The notes beneath the pieces were generated by a model, which saw only the letters and a program-made list of their open reading frames with translations, was not told the origin of the DNA and did not search any database. A DNA stretch of 64,000 bases from Vibrio sp. RE88 (GTDB lineage Bacteria > Pseudomonadota > Gammaproteobacteria > Enterobacterales > Vibrionaceae): the NCBI RefSeq assembly GCF_013113835.1, contig NZ_VTYQ01000003.1, positions 248,001 through 312,000 of the forward strand, given 5' to 3'. The position numbers and the translations under genes were made by a program. Positions 54,866 to 63,617 of the stretch are shown piece by piece (position 1 is the stretch's first letter; each line of letters starts with the position of its first letter).

Positions 54866-55879
54866 ATGATACTTAGCCAAACTGCCCCTGAATACCTTAT
54901 CCATTCAAATGGAAAGCCCTGTTTTGGTCATTTCGATGGTGTGCCAAAGCAATTGGGAATCCACCGCTTTGAGTACCGTAATAACATGGATCGCAAAGTC
55001 GGTAAGCTGAAAAAGTACTTTCACTACAAGCAGTTTCAATTTGTCAGCATCATGACACCACGCTATGTGATTGGCCTAGCTATTGCTGATATTCGCTATG
55101 TAGGCTCTGCGTTTTGCTATGTTTACGACGTCCAGACAGATACTCTGGTCGAGCAAAGCTGGTTAAGGCCTTTGAATATCGACAAGCAAATGTCCCCATC
55201 CCCACACGGAGGCTACAGCCATATCGCGGCCAAAAAGCTAGCGTTTGAGATTACTTACCCCAATTGGCAGGTCAAAGCCAATACCGAGCTATTACAACTG
55301 GATGTTTCCCTCCAACCGCCAAGCAGCAGCTTGCCGCTCTCACTGTGCACTCCTACTGGCTATAACGGCTGGACCTATACCAAAAAGCACAACGCGCTCG
55401 CAGTTAAGGGAAACATTACGGTAGGTGGAAACCAGATCGACACTTCTCTCGCATTGGGTGGCTATGACTTTTCAGCGGGCTTTATGAGGCGCGAGACGAG
55501 TTGGCGATGGGCCAGCATCAATGGCTGCAGTGACAAAGGCAAGCTTGGCCTCAACTTAGCCGCTGGGGTCAACGAAACGGGCAGTCACGAGAACGCATTG
55601 TGGGTTGATGAGGAACGGCACTTACTAGGGGCTGTCCACTTCCTTTTTGATCGCCAAGCGACACAAAAAAAATGGCGTATTTTCTCTGATGATGGTCGAG
55701 TCGAATTGACTTTTACGCCACTCAACAGCAGAAGTGAAAAGCTTAACCTATGGGTTTTGCAAAGTAATTTTCGTCAGTTTGTTGGCCACTTTTCTGGCTA
55801 TATCGTGGATGGAAATGGTTTACGCCACACACTTCACCACCAGCTCGGGTTAACCGAAGATCACTTCGCTCGCTGGTAA
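54866..55879 (+). CDS. DUF2804 family protein
   Basis: A 337-residue protein if started at ATG 54866 (MILSQTAPEYLI); in-frame ATGs at 54842 and 54800 are possible but less likely. It belongs to the DUF2804 group by segments such as FGHFDGVPKQLG, YVGSAFCYVYD, WTYTKKHNALAVKG and DFSAGFMRRETSWRWAS. It is predicted beta-rich, without a signal peptide or membrane segment. It precedes a sterol-desaturase-like gene by 17 bp and is divergent from an AraC regulator. A lipid-related role is suggested by context only. Confidence 0.82.
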   Translation: MILSQTAPEYLIHSNGKPCFGHFDGVPKQLGIHRFEYRNNMDRKVGKLKKYFHYKQFQFVSIMTPRYVIGLAIADIRYVGSAFCYVYDVQTDTLVEQSWLRPLNIDKQMSPSPHGGYSHIAAKKLAFEITYPNWQVKANTELLQLDVSLQPPSSSLPLSLCTPTGYNGWTYTKKHNALAVKGNITVGGNQIDTSLALGGYDFSAGFMRRETSWRWASINGCSDKGKLGLNLAAGVNETGSHENALWVDEERHLLGAVHFLFDRQATQKKWRIFSDDGRVELTFTPLNSRSEKLNLWVLQSNFRQFVGHFSGYIVDGNGLRHTLHHQLGLTEDHFARW

Positions 55880-55896
55880 CATTTTCGGAGCTTTGT

Positions 55897-56751
55897 ATGG
55901 ACTTCAGTATTCTTATCGATAACCCTGAATGGCTTCTGATGCTATTAGCGCCTCTTTTCATTAGTTTGATGTTGGCTGAGTACTTCATCGGGCAAAAGCG
56001 AGGCCACCTTCCAGAAAACTCATCCTATTTGCTGCCTGAAGTATTATGTAACTTTGCTCTCGCGGGTATGCATCAGTTGGCGGATTTGCTAACCGGGCTT
56101 CTGATCGTTCAACTCTATATGTGGATATTTGGCTGGCGACTGATGGACATAGAAATGGGTCTTGCGAGCTTTATTGTTCTGCTCATACTGCAAGATTTCT
56201 TCTATTACTGGTTTCATCGTGCCAGTCATCGCACCCGTTGGATGTGGGCCGCGCACGTTGCGCACCACAGCTCTGAACGCATGAACTTCAGCACTGCTTT
56301 TCGCCAGAGCCTAATGTACCCCATTGCGGGAATGTGGCTTTTCTGGGTTCCTCTTGTGATCATCGGATTCGAACCTAAATGGGTCATTTTTGCCGTATTA
56401 TTAAACTTAGGTTTGCAGTTCTTCGTCCACACACAATGGGTTCGCACTCTTGGACCATTGGAATATCTGTTTAACACCCCTTCTCATCACAGAGTGCATC
56501 ATGGCAGTAACCCTCAGTACATCGATAAAAACTACGCTGGCGTACTGATTATCTGGGACAAAATGTTCGGTACCTTTGAACCTGAAGTTGAAACCGTACG
56601 CTACGGTGTCACAAAACCCGTCGAGAGCTTCAATCCGCTGGTAGTTACATTTAAGGAATGGGGTGAAGTTGGTCAAATCCTGCTAAATAAACAACTGAGC
56701 TACAAAGAGAGATTTCTCCGCATTTTTTCTCCGCCAAGCGATGACGCTTAA
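55897..56751 (+). CDS. Sterol desaturase / fatty acid hydroxylase family di-iron membrane protein
   Basis: A 284-residue integral membrane oxygenase with the eight-histidine motif set: HRASH (107-111), HVAHH (120-124) and HHRVHH (197-202), set among four hydrophobic segments. Members hydroxylate or desaturate lipids using a di-iron centre and an external electron donor. GGAG is well placed before the ATG. It is coupled to the DUF2804 gene, and with the divergent AraC regulator forms a compact inducible unit. The substrate lipid is not known; vibrios lack sterols, so a fatty acid or ether lipid is more likely. Confidence 0.9.
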   Translation: MDFSILIDNPEWLLMLLAPLFISLMLAEYFIGQKRGHLPENSSYLLPEVLCNFALAGMHQLADLLTGLLIVQLYMWIFGWRLMDIEMGLASFIVLLILQDFFYYWFHRASHRTRWMWAAHVAHHSSERMNFSTAFRQSLMYPIAGMWLFWVPLVIIGFEPKWVIFAVLLNLGLQFFVHTQWVRTLGPLEYLFNTPSHHRVHHGSNPQYIDKNYAGVLIIWDKMFGTFEPEVETVRYGVTKPVESFNPLVVTFKEWGEVGQILLNKQLSYKERFLRIFSPPSDDA

Positions 56752-56753
56752 TT

Positions 56754-56954
56754 CTAATTAGACACGAATTTGTTGTTAGAAAACCTTGAGTTCCATACGT
56801 AGCTAGGTGCCGACGCTGCACAATCATTACAAACAACCAGTAGCTCAGGAGAGGCGGCACCCCAAGGGGGCACTATCCACTCCGTTGTTAAAAGAGAACT
56901 ACCACAAAAAGGGCAGTCCTCAAACTGTTGAGGCTCTATAGTCTCGCTGCTCAT
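56754..56954 (-). CDS. Small zinc-ribbon protein, Lar-like
   Basis: ATG 56954 gives 66 residues, one base after the stop of the flavodoxin-fold oxidoreductase gene; the longer TTG start would overlap that gene. CPFCGSSLL and VVCNDCAASAP form a four-cysteine zinc ribbon, ending in a WNSR motif, as in Lar restriction-alleviation proteins of phages and some chromosomal relatives. No restriction system or phage genes are nearby, so an antirestriction role should not be assumed. It appears to be co-transcribed with the oxidoreductase. Confidence 0.7.
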   Translation of the reverse strand: MSSETIEPQQFEDCPFCGSSLLTTEWIVPPWGAASPELLVVCNDCAASAPSYVWNSRFSNNKFVSN

Positions 56955-56955
56955 G

Positions 56956-57570
56956 TTACAGCCTAGAAGCAAAATTTTTTTCTATATCATCCAGCCAGGA
57001 CTTACGCTTTTCTTGCGAAACTGACTTCACGCTGGCGAAGTTAATCCAGTTTCTTTTCTTCACTCCAATTTTCCAGAACGTTCCCATAAGCATCGCTTTC
57101 TTAATCGCATTACCAAATAAAAAACGATATATGAGTGATGGCGTATTCATGGTGGTAATCATGGTGACACCTGTTAGTTTAGAGAGAGTGCAATACATGG
57201 AAGAAGACTCGCCTTTGTAGTTATAGGCAATACTTGGAAAGATAAGCTTATCGATAAAACCTTTCGTCATGGCAGGCATGAGCTCCCACCAGATAGGGAA
57301 AATAAATACGATATGCTCCGCCTCTTCTAACCTTTCTTTGTAATGCATGACTTGGCCACTCAAAAGCTGCTGTGCTTCTTGGGGCGCTTTTCTCGCCAGC
57401 GCAAAAGCCTTGAGTTCCTGAGCTCTTATTACCGGATCAAACTCTTCGTTATCTAGGTGAATTAAATCAACATTGTGACCTGATTGATTAAGTGAACGAG
57501 TGACTGAGTTGAGGATGGCATTGCAGTAGCTACCCTCATATGGATGATTGAATACGACAAGTACACGCAT
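56956..57570 (-). CDS. NAD(P)H quinone oxidoreductase, flavodoxin-like fold
   Basis: ATG 57570 (MRVLVVFNHPYEGSY) gives 204 residues; an eleven-residue extension upstream lacks support. The FMN/FAD-binding segments VVFNHPYEGSYCNAI and IVFIFPIWWELMPAMTKGFIDKL match the NQO/MdaB/KefF-type fold. It probably reduces quinones or other electrophiles with NAD(P)H by two electrons in the cytoplasm. The Crp/Fnr-like regulator gene lies directly upstream on the same strand, 74 bp away, and could control it. Confidence 0.88.
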   Translation of the reverse strand: MRVLVVFNHPYEGSYCNAILNSVTRSLNQSGHNVDLIHLDNEEFDPVIRAQELKAFALARKAPQEAQQLLSGQVMHYKERLEEAEHIVFIFPIWWELMPAMTKGFIDKLIFPSIAYNYKGESSSMYCTLSKLTGVTMITTMNTPSLIYRFLFGNAIKKAMLMGTFWKIGVKKRNWINFASVKSVSQEKRKSWLDDIEKNFASRL

Positions 57571-57644
57571 GATTGGATTCCAGTAAAACGATAGGAATGC
57601 CAATCATATGGTCATATTCAAATTTCAAACGATAACATTTGTTA

Positions 57645-58196
57645 TCAATGTGGATAATTTCGACACCTGATTCTGCTTAAAGATACCGAGGTAATACCCA
57701 GATAAGATGCAATATAGTGTTGAGGAATTGCCCGAATTAACTCCGGAGATTGTTTGACCAGTTCCTCATACCTTTGTTGAGGAGTATCTTTAATACGAGA
57801 AAGAAACAGGCGTTGATAGTGCCTCAACCTTTCGCTAAGGAGAGTAAAGGCAATGTCTTTTAAACTAACATTGTTATCCATAATATCCTTGAGCTCAGAA
57901 GCTTGAATGGAGTGGACTATAGAAGGCGTTAAAGTTTCGTAAGTGAAAGAGCTTGGCTCACCAAATAAAAAGCTGTCACATGCGGTGATGATGGTATCAC
58001 TCATGAAAAACTGAAAAGAAACGTCTTTACCATCTTGATTAAACCAAGATCGAACACACCCACTTTCAATGAAATAGACAGTCTCACAAAAGGTTCCTTC
58101 ATGAATAAGAGTGTGTTTCTTATTGACTTCTAACCTCTCAGTGAATGGCTTCACTATCTCCCAAATTTGTTTGGCGCTATTCATGGCGTAACTCAT
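57645..58196 (-). CDS. Crp/Fnr-family transcriptional regulator
   Basis: About 183 residues from ATG 58196; ATG 58184 is an alternative and neither has a strong ribosome site. A cyclic-nucleotide-binding-like beta-roll spans residues 15-115 (HEGTFCETVYFIESGCVRSWF), followed by the dimer helix and a short C-terminal helix-turn-helix (PQHYIASYLGITSVSLSRIR). This form is typical of small Crp-like regulators in which the effector site lacks the cAMP residues, so the ligand is unknown. It probably governs the oxidoreductase gene downstream. Confidence 0.88.
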   Translation of the reverse strand: MSYAMNSAKQIWEIVKPFTERLEVNKKHTLIHEGTFCETVYFIESGCVRSWFNQDGKDVSFQFFMSDTIITACDSFLFGEPSSFTYETLTPSIVHSIQASELKDIMDNNVSLKDIAFTLLSERLRHYQRLFLSRIKDTPQQRYEELVKQSPELIRAIPQHYIASYLGITSVSLSRIRCRNYPH

Positions 58197-58278
58197 TTGT
58201 AAAAACAATTATAATAATAAGCTACGCGACTTTAACTTTAAAACAAACCCTTGCGTTAATGTCTGCCTGCTAATCGAT

Positions 58279-58764
58279 TCATTGTAGTGAGCCGCATGCT
58301 CTATACTGAGTTTCACCCAACAACCAAGAAACCCAACGCCTTCTGGAGTTAAGGACAAACGCTTCATGAAGGCTGATGCCATCAACAATCCAGACATCCG
58401 CTTCACCTTCACCAAACTCAGTGAACCTCCACTCTTTGCTGTTGACTCGCTCCCCTTGGACAAGAGCCTCATTCAGCTCTTTACTCATGACAATCATCTT
58501 CATACCGCCAGCACTGCCGATGCTCAAACCAGAATCAGCAATTTGGCCAATTGCAACGGGCACTTTCATCGTACAGTGGTTACCAGTTTGGTCCACCCAA
58601 GTGTAGCTCCCCTCACCCACACGACCATGTAACCAAAGCAGTTTACCAGATGTCATATCATTAACTTCCAATACACCAATCGCCTCTTCTGGCAAAAGAT
58701 GGGGTTCTTCATCCGCTATCACTTGATAAGCAAATATAAGCGTGCTTAAAAGTATCCATCTCAT
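58279..58764 (-). CDS. Secreted protein of unknown function
   Basis: A 161-residue protein with signal peptide MRWILLSTLIFAYQVIA. The mature part is beta-rich (LLWLHGRVGEGSYTWVDQTG, KVPVAIGQIADSG) with two cysteines (NHCTMK, RACGSL). No family recognised. Its ATG overlaps the stop of the DUF805 gene by 4 bp (ATGA), so the two are coupled. A competing frame at 58209-58472 on the same strand lacks supporting features. Confidence 0.72.
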   Translation of the reverse strand: MRWILLSTLIFAYQVIADEEPHLLPEEAIGVLEVNDMTSGKLLWLHGRVGEGSYTWVDQTGNHCTMKVPVAIGQIADSGLSIGSAGGMKMIVMSKELNEALVQGERVNSKEWRFTEFGEGEADVWIVDGISLHEAFVLNSRRRWVSWLLGETQYRACGSLQ

Positions 58765-59096
58765 AACAAACGTCCTCCATTATTTAATGGCAAGCTGCTT
58801 TGTTGAAGGAGCAGATATGTGAACCAGAATGGCCCAATAGCCGGAATAAAAAACACCAATCCCCATAAGCCAGATTTACCAATATCATGCATACGCCTCA
58901 CGATTAATGCGACGAGCGGAATGAAACTTACCACACTATAGAGAACATCAAGCCAAGGTAATGAAAAGCCTACATCCATGGCAATAAGCACCATACTTAC
59001 TGCCATGTGTACGATTACGAACATCCAAAATTCTCGCCTTGAAGAATGGCCCGAAAAGTCCAAACCTCGTTGCCACGCCAGCCAATAGAAATACAT
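58761..59096 (-). CDS. DUF805 family small membrane protein
   Basis: ATG 59096 follows GGGGAGA at 7-nt spacing and gives 111 residues; an upstream extension is rejected. The N-terminal MYFYWLAWQRGLDFSGHSSR and FWMFVIVHMAVSMV, then ARRMHDIGKSG-type segment (VRRMHDIGKSGLWG), define DUF805, a four-helix inner-membrane protein. Function unknown; often found beside envelope or stress genes. It is translationally coupled to the secreted protein downstream. Confidence 0.88.
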   Translation of the reverse strand: MYFYWLAWQRGLDFSGHSSRREFWMFVIVHMAVSMVLIAMDVGFSLPWLDVLYSVVSFIPLVALIVRRMHDIGKSGLWGLVFFIPAIGPFWFTYLLLQQSSLPLNNGGRLL

Positions 59097-59283
59097 TTTT
59101 AATCTCCCCAATACGTAAAATGAGTCTCTATTCTGAGTTCGAAGGGGTAATAAATACGTCCTCAAACTGGTTTTAGGACGTCCTGATACCGGTTTTGGTC
59201 TAGCGTGGGCTTCTAATTCAGTTTCATATCGTTATGCTATGACGAATTCAGAAACTATATTCTTCTCCAACTCAGGACCAACT

Positions 59284-60318
59284 ATGCTCGCGATTCCTGT
59301 CCCTTTTGTTGTATCACTGCTTTTAGGGCTGCTGGCAGTGACTTTGTATTTGGGTAACCGAGAGCAAGCCAGATTTGCTTGTTGTTTTTTAATTTTATGT
59401 GCCTTAACCACAGCTATAGTTGGGTTGAGATGGACCTTCCAATCCTCTCTATTCTTAATTACTCAACCAATATTCGCAGCTTTGATTCCCATCTCAGCGT
59501 GGTACGCGTTCGCACGCACAGGGGACAGGCATTTGAAATCAACATACAAGCATGCTTTAGCACCCATAGTTGTGGTGCTTTTTGTCTTCACCCAAACATT
59601 ATGGCTTCCACCTCTCGATGAATTGCTAACGGCTATCTACCTTTTTTACGGTATTGCATTAATGAGGGTGTCGTCTGAACAGGATTTGTTGGTTAACGTA
59701 ACACTGGGACGTTGGGAAGGAGTTCAAAAGGCAAGAATTGTCGCTGGATGGATGCTCATTTTTTCCGCCTTTATTGATGCTTTTATCTCGCTCGATTTTG
59801 CCTATAACCGTGGAGATTTAACGCTTTATATACTGACGCTGGGGCATCTAATCCTATTACCCATACTCTCTTTGGCCGTTGTTATCACAGGAATAAACAC
59901 AACACCTAGTCCTGATGAAACTGAGCCTGAGCAAAAGTCGCCAGTGCCTCAATCTGTTATGTCTGAGCATAGGGCAAAGGAAGTCACAACACTGTTGAAT
60001 GAAAAGATCCTAGAAAAATCCCTCTATCTAGACCCAGAACTGACGCTCTCACGATTATCTCGCATAATCGGTGTTCCAGCTAAACAGATATCGACGGCCG
60101 TCAATCAGGTACATGGAAAAAACATATCAAAGCTGGTCAACGAATATCGCATACGTCATGCGCAACAAGCCCTTGCTGAAACCGATGAATCGGTGACACA
60201 GATTTTGATGAACTCCGGTTTTCAGACCAAATCCAATTTCAATCGAGAGTTCAGTCGAACTACCGGAACAAGCCCGAGCGAATATCGAAAGCAGTTAAAA
60301 CAAAAAAATGGCGAATAA
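59284..60318 (+). CDS. Membrane-embedded AraC-family regulator
   Basis: ATG 59284 has AGGA at 6-nt spacing and gives 344 residues; an ATG at 59239 lacks a ribosome site. The first 220 residues contain about six to seven hydrophobic segments (PFVVSLLLGLLAVTLYL, IVVVLFVFTQTLWLPPL, LTLYILTLGHLILLPIL). The C-terminal 100 residues are an AraC DNA-binding domain: LSRLSRIIGVPAKQISTAV and VTQILMNSGFQTKSNFNREF, ending GTSPSEYRK. This is a one-component membrane sensor-regulator that must bind DNA at the membrane. Its target and signal are unknown. Confidence 0.85.
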   Translation: MLAIPVPFVVSLLLGLLAVTLYLGNREQARFACCFLILCALTTAIVGLRWTFQSSLFLITQPIFAALIPISAWYAFARTGDRHLKSTYKHALAPIVVVLFVFTQTLWLPPLDELLTAIYLFYGIALMRVSSEQDLLVNVTLGRWEGVQKARIVAGWMLIFSAFIDAFISLDFAYNRGDLTLYILTLGHLILLPILSLAVVITGINTTPSPDETEPEQKSPVPQSVMSEHRAKEVTTLLNEKILEKSLYLDPELTLSRLSRIIGVPAKQISTAVNQVHGKNISKLVNEYRIRHAQQALAETDESVTQILMNSGFQTKSNFNREFSRTTGTSPSEYRKQLKQKNGE

Positions 60319-60332
60319 CCTAATAGCTAGAG

Positions 60333-61079
60333 TCATTTTTGTTTTAACCTGCGGCTAAATTGTCCCGGAGTAATCAACGCGAAGTTTTTGAACTCTCTCG
60401 TCATATGCGCTTGGTCGGAAAAACCTTGATAGACTGCCAGTTCGGCCAAAGAGAGTTCAGGGTTGTCTCTCAGCTCTTGAATGCTGGCGTGGACTCGACG
60501 AAGACGTTGGAAATGCTTTGGGCTCATACCCACCCAATGTTTGAATTTACGTTCGACCTGCCTTTGGTTTTCTCCAAAGCTCTCGCCTATCTTGCCATCC
60601 TGCGCAAGATGAATCAGTTTAGCCCTGTCTATATCGGTATCTATTTGAGATACATTTTCTAAACACCAATCCATAAGCAGCGCTATTCGCTTGTTGTGGC
60701 TCTGGTGCTCGGATAGTTGCTTAACCAAAGCCTCTGAAGGTTCGAAACAAAGCACGTCTTGATGGTTTTTTCTATTTGCTTCAACGAGCTCTTCAAAAAA
60801 TGAAAACTGCATACCTGGGTGAAAACGGACGCCGCAAAGCTGAGCCTCGCAGGAAATCGTGATGTTCTTGGTGACTCTGCTGTATGGCTGATACATCACG
60901 CTTTCACCATATATTTTGCCTTCTAAACTCACCTGCCCTTGCAATACAAACATCACCCCAGAGCCTCCATCACAATAGAGAGGTTCGGAGACAGCTTGTC
61001 CACAAGACACTTTAGCCGACCATATTGCCTGAACATGGTCGGCTAGCAGGCCGTCTGGATTGACTATTTCAAAATCCAT
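60333..61079 (-). CDS. AraC-family transcriptional regulator
   Basis: A 248-residue regulator. An N-terminal sensor domain (GSGVMFVLQGQVSLEG, LCGVRFHPGMQ) of the DUF6597 or cupin-like kind is followed by an AraC domain: ESFGENQRQVERKFKHWVGM and LAELAVYQGFSDQAHMTREF, ending TPGQFSRRLKQK. It lies 22 bp after the AhpD-like gene on the same strand, so both form one unit and the regulator may control it. Converges on the membrane-embedded AraC gene. Confidence 0.9.
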   Translation of the reverse strand: MDFEIVNPDGLLADHVQAIWSAKVSCGQAVSEPLYCDGGSGVMFVLQGQVSLEGKIYGESVMYQPYSRVTKNITISCEAQLCGVRFHPGMQFSFFEELVEANRKNHQDVLCFEPSEALVKQLSEHQSHNKRIALLMDWCLENVSQIDTDIDRAKLIHLAQDGKIGESFGENQRQVERKFKHWVGMSPKHFQRLRRVHASIQELRDNPELSLAELAVYQGFSDQAHMTREFKNFALITPGQFSRRLKQK

Positions 61080-61101
61080 TTGTTGAGCAATACTCCTGTC
61101 G

Positions 61102-61563
61102 TTACTCTGCCGACAGACTGCCTATCTCAGGCTTGAACGTTTTGGCAACACGATTCCAGCTGTTAATTGCGTTAATCGCCAGCGTGAGGATTACCAGCCC
61201 CTGTTCACCAAACGTATTCAGTGTTGCCTGATAGGCACTTTCGTCGACATCGCCGCCTTTTGTGATACATTCAGCCCAATGTAGCGCAACTTTTTCCTCA
61301 TCGCTATATTCAGGCATATCCCGCCAAGCATTAAGCCCGATTAGACGAGAGTATGACTCTCCTTGCTTCAGTGCATCTTTACTGTGCATATCAATACAAA
61401 ACGCGCACTGGTTAATCTGCGATACGCGAAGCTTAACCAACTCCCATATTGTTATCGATAGAGTGTTTTGTTGCTCAAACTGGGTGCGAAGGTAATTTTC
61501 CTGCTCCATCAGAATTTGGATGCCTTCAGGTGCGGCGTTGAAGTAATTAAGTCTTGGTGTCAT
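61102..61563 (-). CDS. AhpD-like carboxymuconolactone decarboxylase family protein
   Basis: A 153-residue alkylhydroperoxidase-like protein. The redox pair Cys53 and Cys56 with His60 lies in QCAFCIDMHSKDA, the core CxxC motif with the proton-relay histidine seven residues on. RLIGLNAWRD and LTLAINAINSWNR are also typical. AGGAG precedes the ATG. It likely acts as a peroxidase or disulfide reductase in the cytoplasm. It leads a two-gene unit with an AraC regulator and is divergent from the chemotaxis receptor. Confidence 0.92.
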   Translation of the reverse strand: MTPRLNYFNAAPEGIQILMEQENYLRTQFEQQNTLSITIWELVKLRVSQINQCAFCIDMHSKDALKQGESYSRLIGLNAWRDMPEYSDEEKVALHWAECITKGGDVDESAYQATLNTFGEQGLVILTLAINAINSWNRVAKTFKPEIGSLSAE

Positions 61564-61837
61564 ATGGGTATCTCCTGGTTTGATACCGATAGCCTATCTG
61601 TTGCATCAAGCGAAATATTGAATATTTTCGACATCTGCAATGAGCCACAGCCCCCACACAAACTGAAGTTTCATGAATAGAGTTTCCTCTTCCTCCGGTC
61701 ATATTCATGAAATGAATTGTCCAAATATTCTAAACTGATATCTTAGTGGCTTACAGCCTTAAAAAATCAATAAGATAACAGCCTGGGCTTAGGTCAAGTT
61801 CAACGTATCTAATCAAATCCAAGCAGGAGAAAGTGCA

Positions 61838-63478
61838 ATGGATTACCTCTCAACACTGAAAGTGAAAACACGGCTAGGGATCGGCTTCGGTATCTTAGTC
61901 AGTTTGATGGTGACGCTAACCGTTCTGGGTATTCAGAAAGTAAACTTCATCGACATGGTACTTTCAGAAATGACCGACATTAACTCGGTAAAACAACGTT
62001 ACGCCATCAACTACCGTGGCAGTGTTCACGACAGAGCCATCGCGATTCGAGATATCGCCATCGCACGCAACCCTCAGGAAATTTCCGCATTAGAGCAAGA
62101 GATCAAAGAACTGGAAGATTTTTATCGTGAGTCCGAGCAAAACATGCAAGCCATGATAGCTAAAGGGGTGATGTTTACTGCTGAAGAGCGCCAGATCCTC
62201 GCCCACATTGATCAAATCCAAGCCAAAACACTCCCTCTTGTTCGCCAGATCATCGCTGATAAGAAAAACGATCAAGTGATGACAGAGGTTGTTCTCGATC
62301 AGGCAAGACCCGCTTTTATTGAATGGCTCAACACCATTAACCAGTTTATTGATTACCAAGAGAACCTGAACCAAACCCTTACTCCTGAAGCTCGTGGCGA
62401 AGCTGGCGGTTTCCAAGATTTGATGCTTCTATTAACCGCTATCGCGTTAGCGATTTCTGTCGTTGTCGGTATCGCTATCGAACGTAGTTTCCGCAAGTCT
62501 CTAGGCGGAGAACCCTATGAAGCGCAAAGTGCTATCCGCTTAATGGCAGATGGCGATTTGACCCACAATTACGGCGAACGCGTCAATGGCAGTATTCTTA
62601 ATTCTCTCTCTGGTATGTCGACGAAGCTCACTCAAATAGTCAGCAATATCGTATCGGCGTCTGGTCAGTTGGTTGAGCAAGTGGATGAAGTGGCAGATGG
62701 CTCAAGCCGTGTTTTGCGCTCTGCGCAGCAACAAGCTAGCTTGACTCAAGAGACAGTCGATAAACTGGATACCATGCGTCACAGCATTGACCAGATTGCC
62801 CAAGTAACAACACAGACAGAAAACAACTCGGTCATGACGACAGACAACGCACGCAGTGGCCGCGAATTGGTGTTTGATGTCGCAGCAGAAATGGAAAATA
62901 TCTCCGCAACGATTTTTGCAACTGTGGAGCAAGTAAAGCAATTGGAAGCTCGCACCAAAGACATTGGTGGCATCGTTAACGTGATCAGTGAGATTTCAGA
63001 GCAAACCAACCTACTGGCTCTGAATGCTGCCATTGAAGCCGCGCGTGCGGGAGAGTCCGGTCGTGGTTTTGCGGTTGTCGCCGATGAAGTCCGAAGTCTG
63101 GCTCAACGCACCAATGATGCAACCTCGCAGATTGAGTCAATGATCAACGAAGTTCAAACTCAAACCGCTGCCAGCGTAATCGCGATGGAAAATACCCAGC
63201 CTCAAGTAGAAAAAGGCAAAGAGAAAACCTCTCAAGCCAGCCAATTATTGGTTGATATTGAACATCAGGCCGAAGACACGCTTAGCCATATCCGTGACGT
63301 CGTGCAGGCAACCAATGAACAGGTAGAAGGTGTCAGAGACATAGCCGCGGCTATGGAGCAGATTTCGAGTATGTCGGATGACTCCGTTAACTCCATGGAG
63401 AGTAACGAAAACGCTGGCAGAAAGCTCAATCAGCTCGCCAACCAACTCAAACAGGAAGTGGGCTTCTTCAAAATTTAA
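61838..63478 (+). CDS. Methyl-accepting chemotaxis protein
   Basis: A 546-residue receptor. The first transmembrane helix is [19 protein letters not shown], followed by a four-helix-bundle periplasmic domain (4HB_MCP type, residues 35-190) and the second helix [24 protein letters not shown] ([10 protein letters not shown] onward) leads into a long coiled coil whose signalling tip is [25 protein letters not shown] precedes the ATG. The ligand is unknown; four-helix receptors often bind small amino acids or organic acids. Confidence 0.95.
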   Translation: MDYLSTLKVKTRLGIGFGILVSLMVTLTVLGIQKVNFIDMVLSEMTDINSVKQRYAINYRGSVHDRAIAIRDIAIARNPQEISALEQEIKELEDFYRESEQNMQAMIAKGVMFTAEERQILAHIDQIQAKTLPLVRQIIADKKNDQVMTEVVLDQARPAFIEWLNTINQFIDYQENLNQTLTPEARGEAGGFQDLMLLLTAIALAISVVVGIAIERSFRKSLGGEPYEAQSAIRLMADGDLTHNYGERVNGSILNSLSGMSTKLTQIVSNIVSASGQLVEQVDEVADGSSRVLRSAQQQASLTQETVDKLDTMRHSIDQIAQVTTQTENNSVMTTDNARSGRELVFDVAAEMENISATIFATVEQVKQLEARTKDIGGIVNVISEISEQTNLLALNAAIEAARAGESGRGFAVVADEVRSLAQRTNDATSQIESMINEVQTQTAASVIAMENTQPQVEKGKEKTSQASQLLVDIEHQAEDTLSHIRDVVQATNEQVEGVRDIAAAMEQISSMSDDSVNSMESNENAGRKLNQLANQLKQEVGFFKI

Positions 63479-63500
63479 CCCTTCCTCGTCTCGTACCTAG

Positions 63501-63529
63501 AACCTCAGGCGTAAGTCTGAGGTTTTTTT
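63501..63529 (+). terminator. Terminator of the chemoreceptor gene
   Basis: A 10-bp stem, arms 63501-63510 and 63515-63524 with one G-T wobble, a GTAA tetraloop and a seven-T run. Confidence 0.92.
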
Positions 63530-63617
63530 ATGTGCCTTTTCGTTTCAGGACTGCATCTGCCTTTAGATAAATATTGTCTATGCTGTTAAAGCAGCAACTG
63601 AGATAAGGAATGAGTCA

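Noticed and set aside
58209-58472. 87-codon frame on the minus strand
   Set aside because: It overlaps the secreted protein gene in another frame, has no ribosome site or family features, and is probably a shadow.
61613-61627. AT-only inverted repeat AAATATT-G-AATATTT
   Set aside because: It may be an operator but is short and AT-rich in an AT-rich gap; chance is likely.
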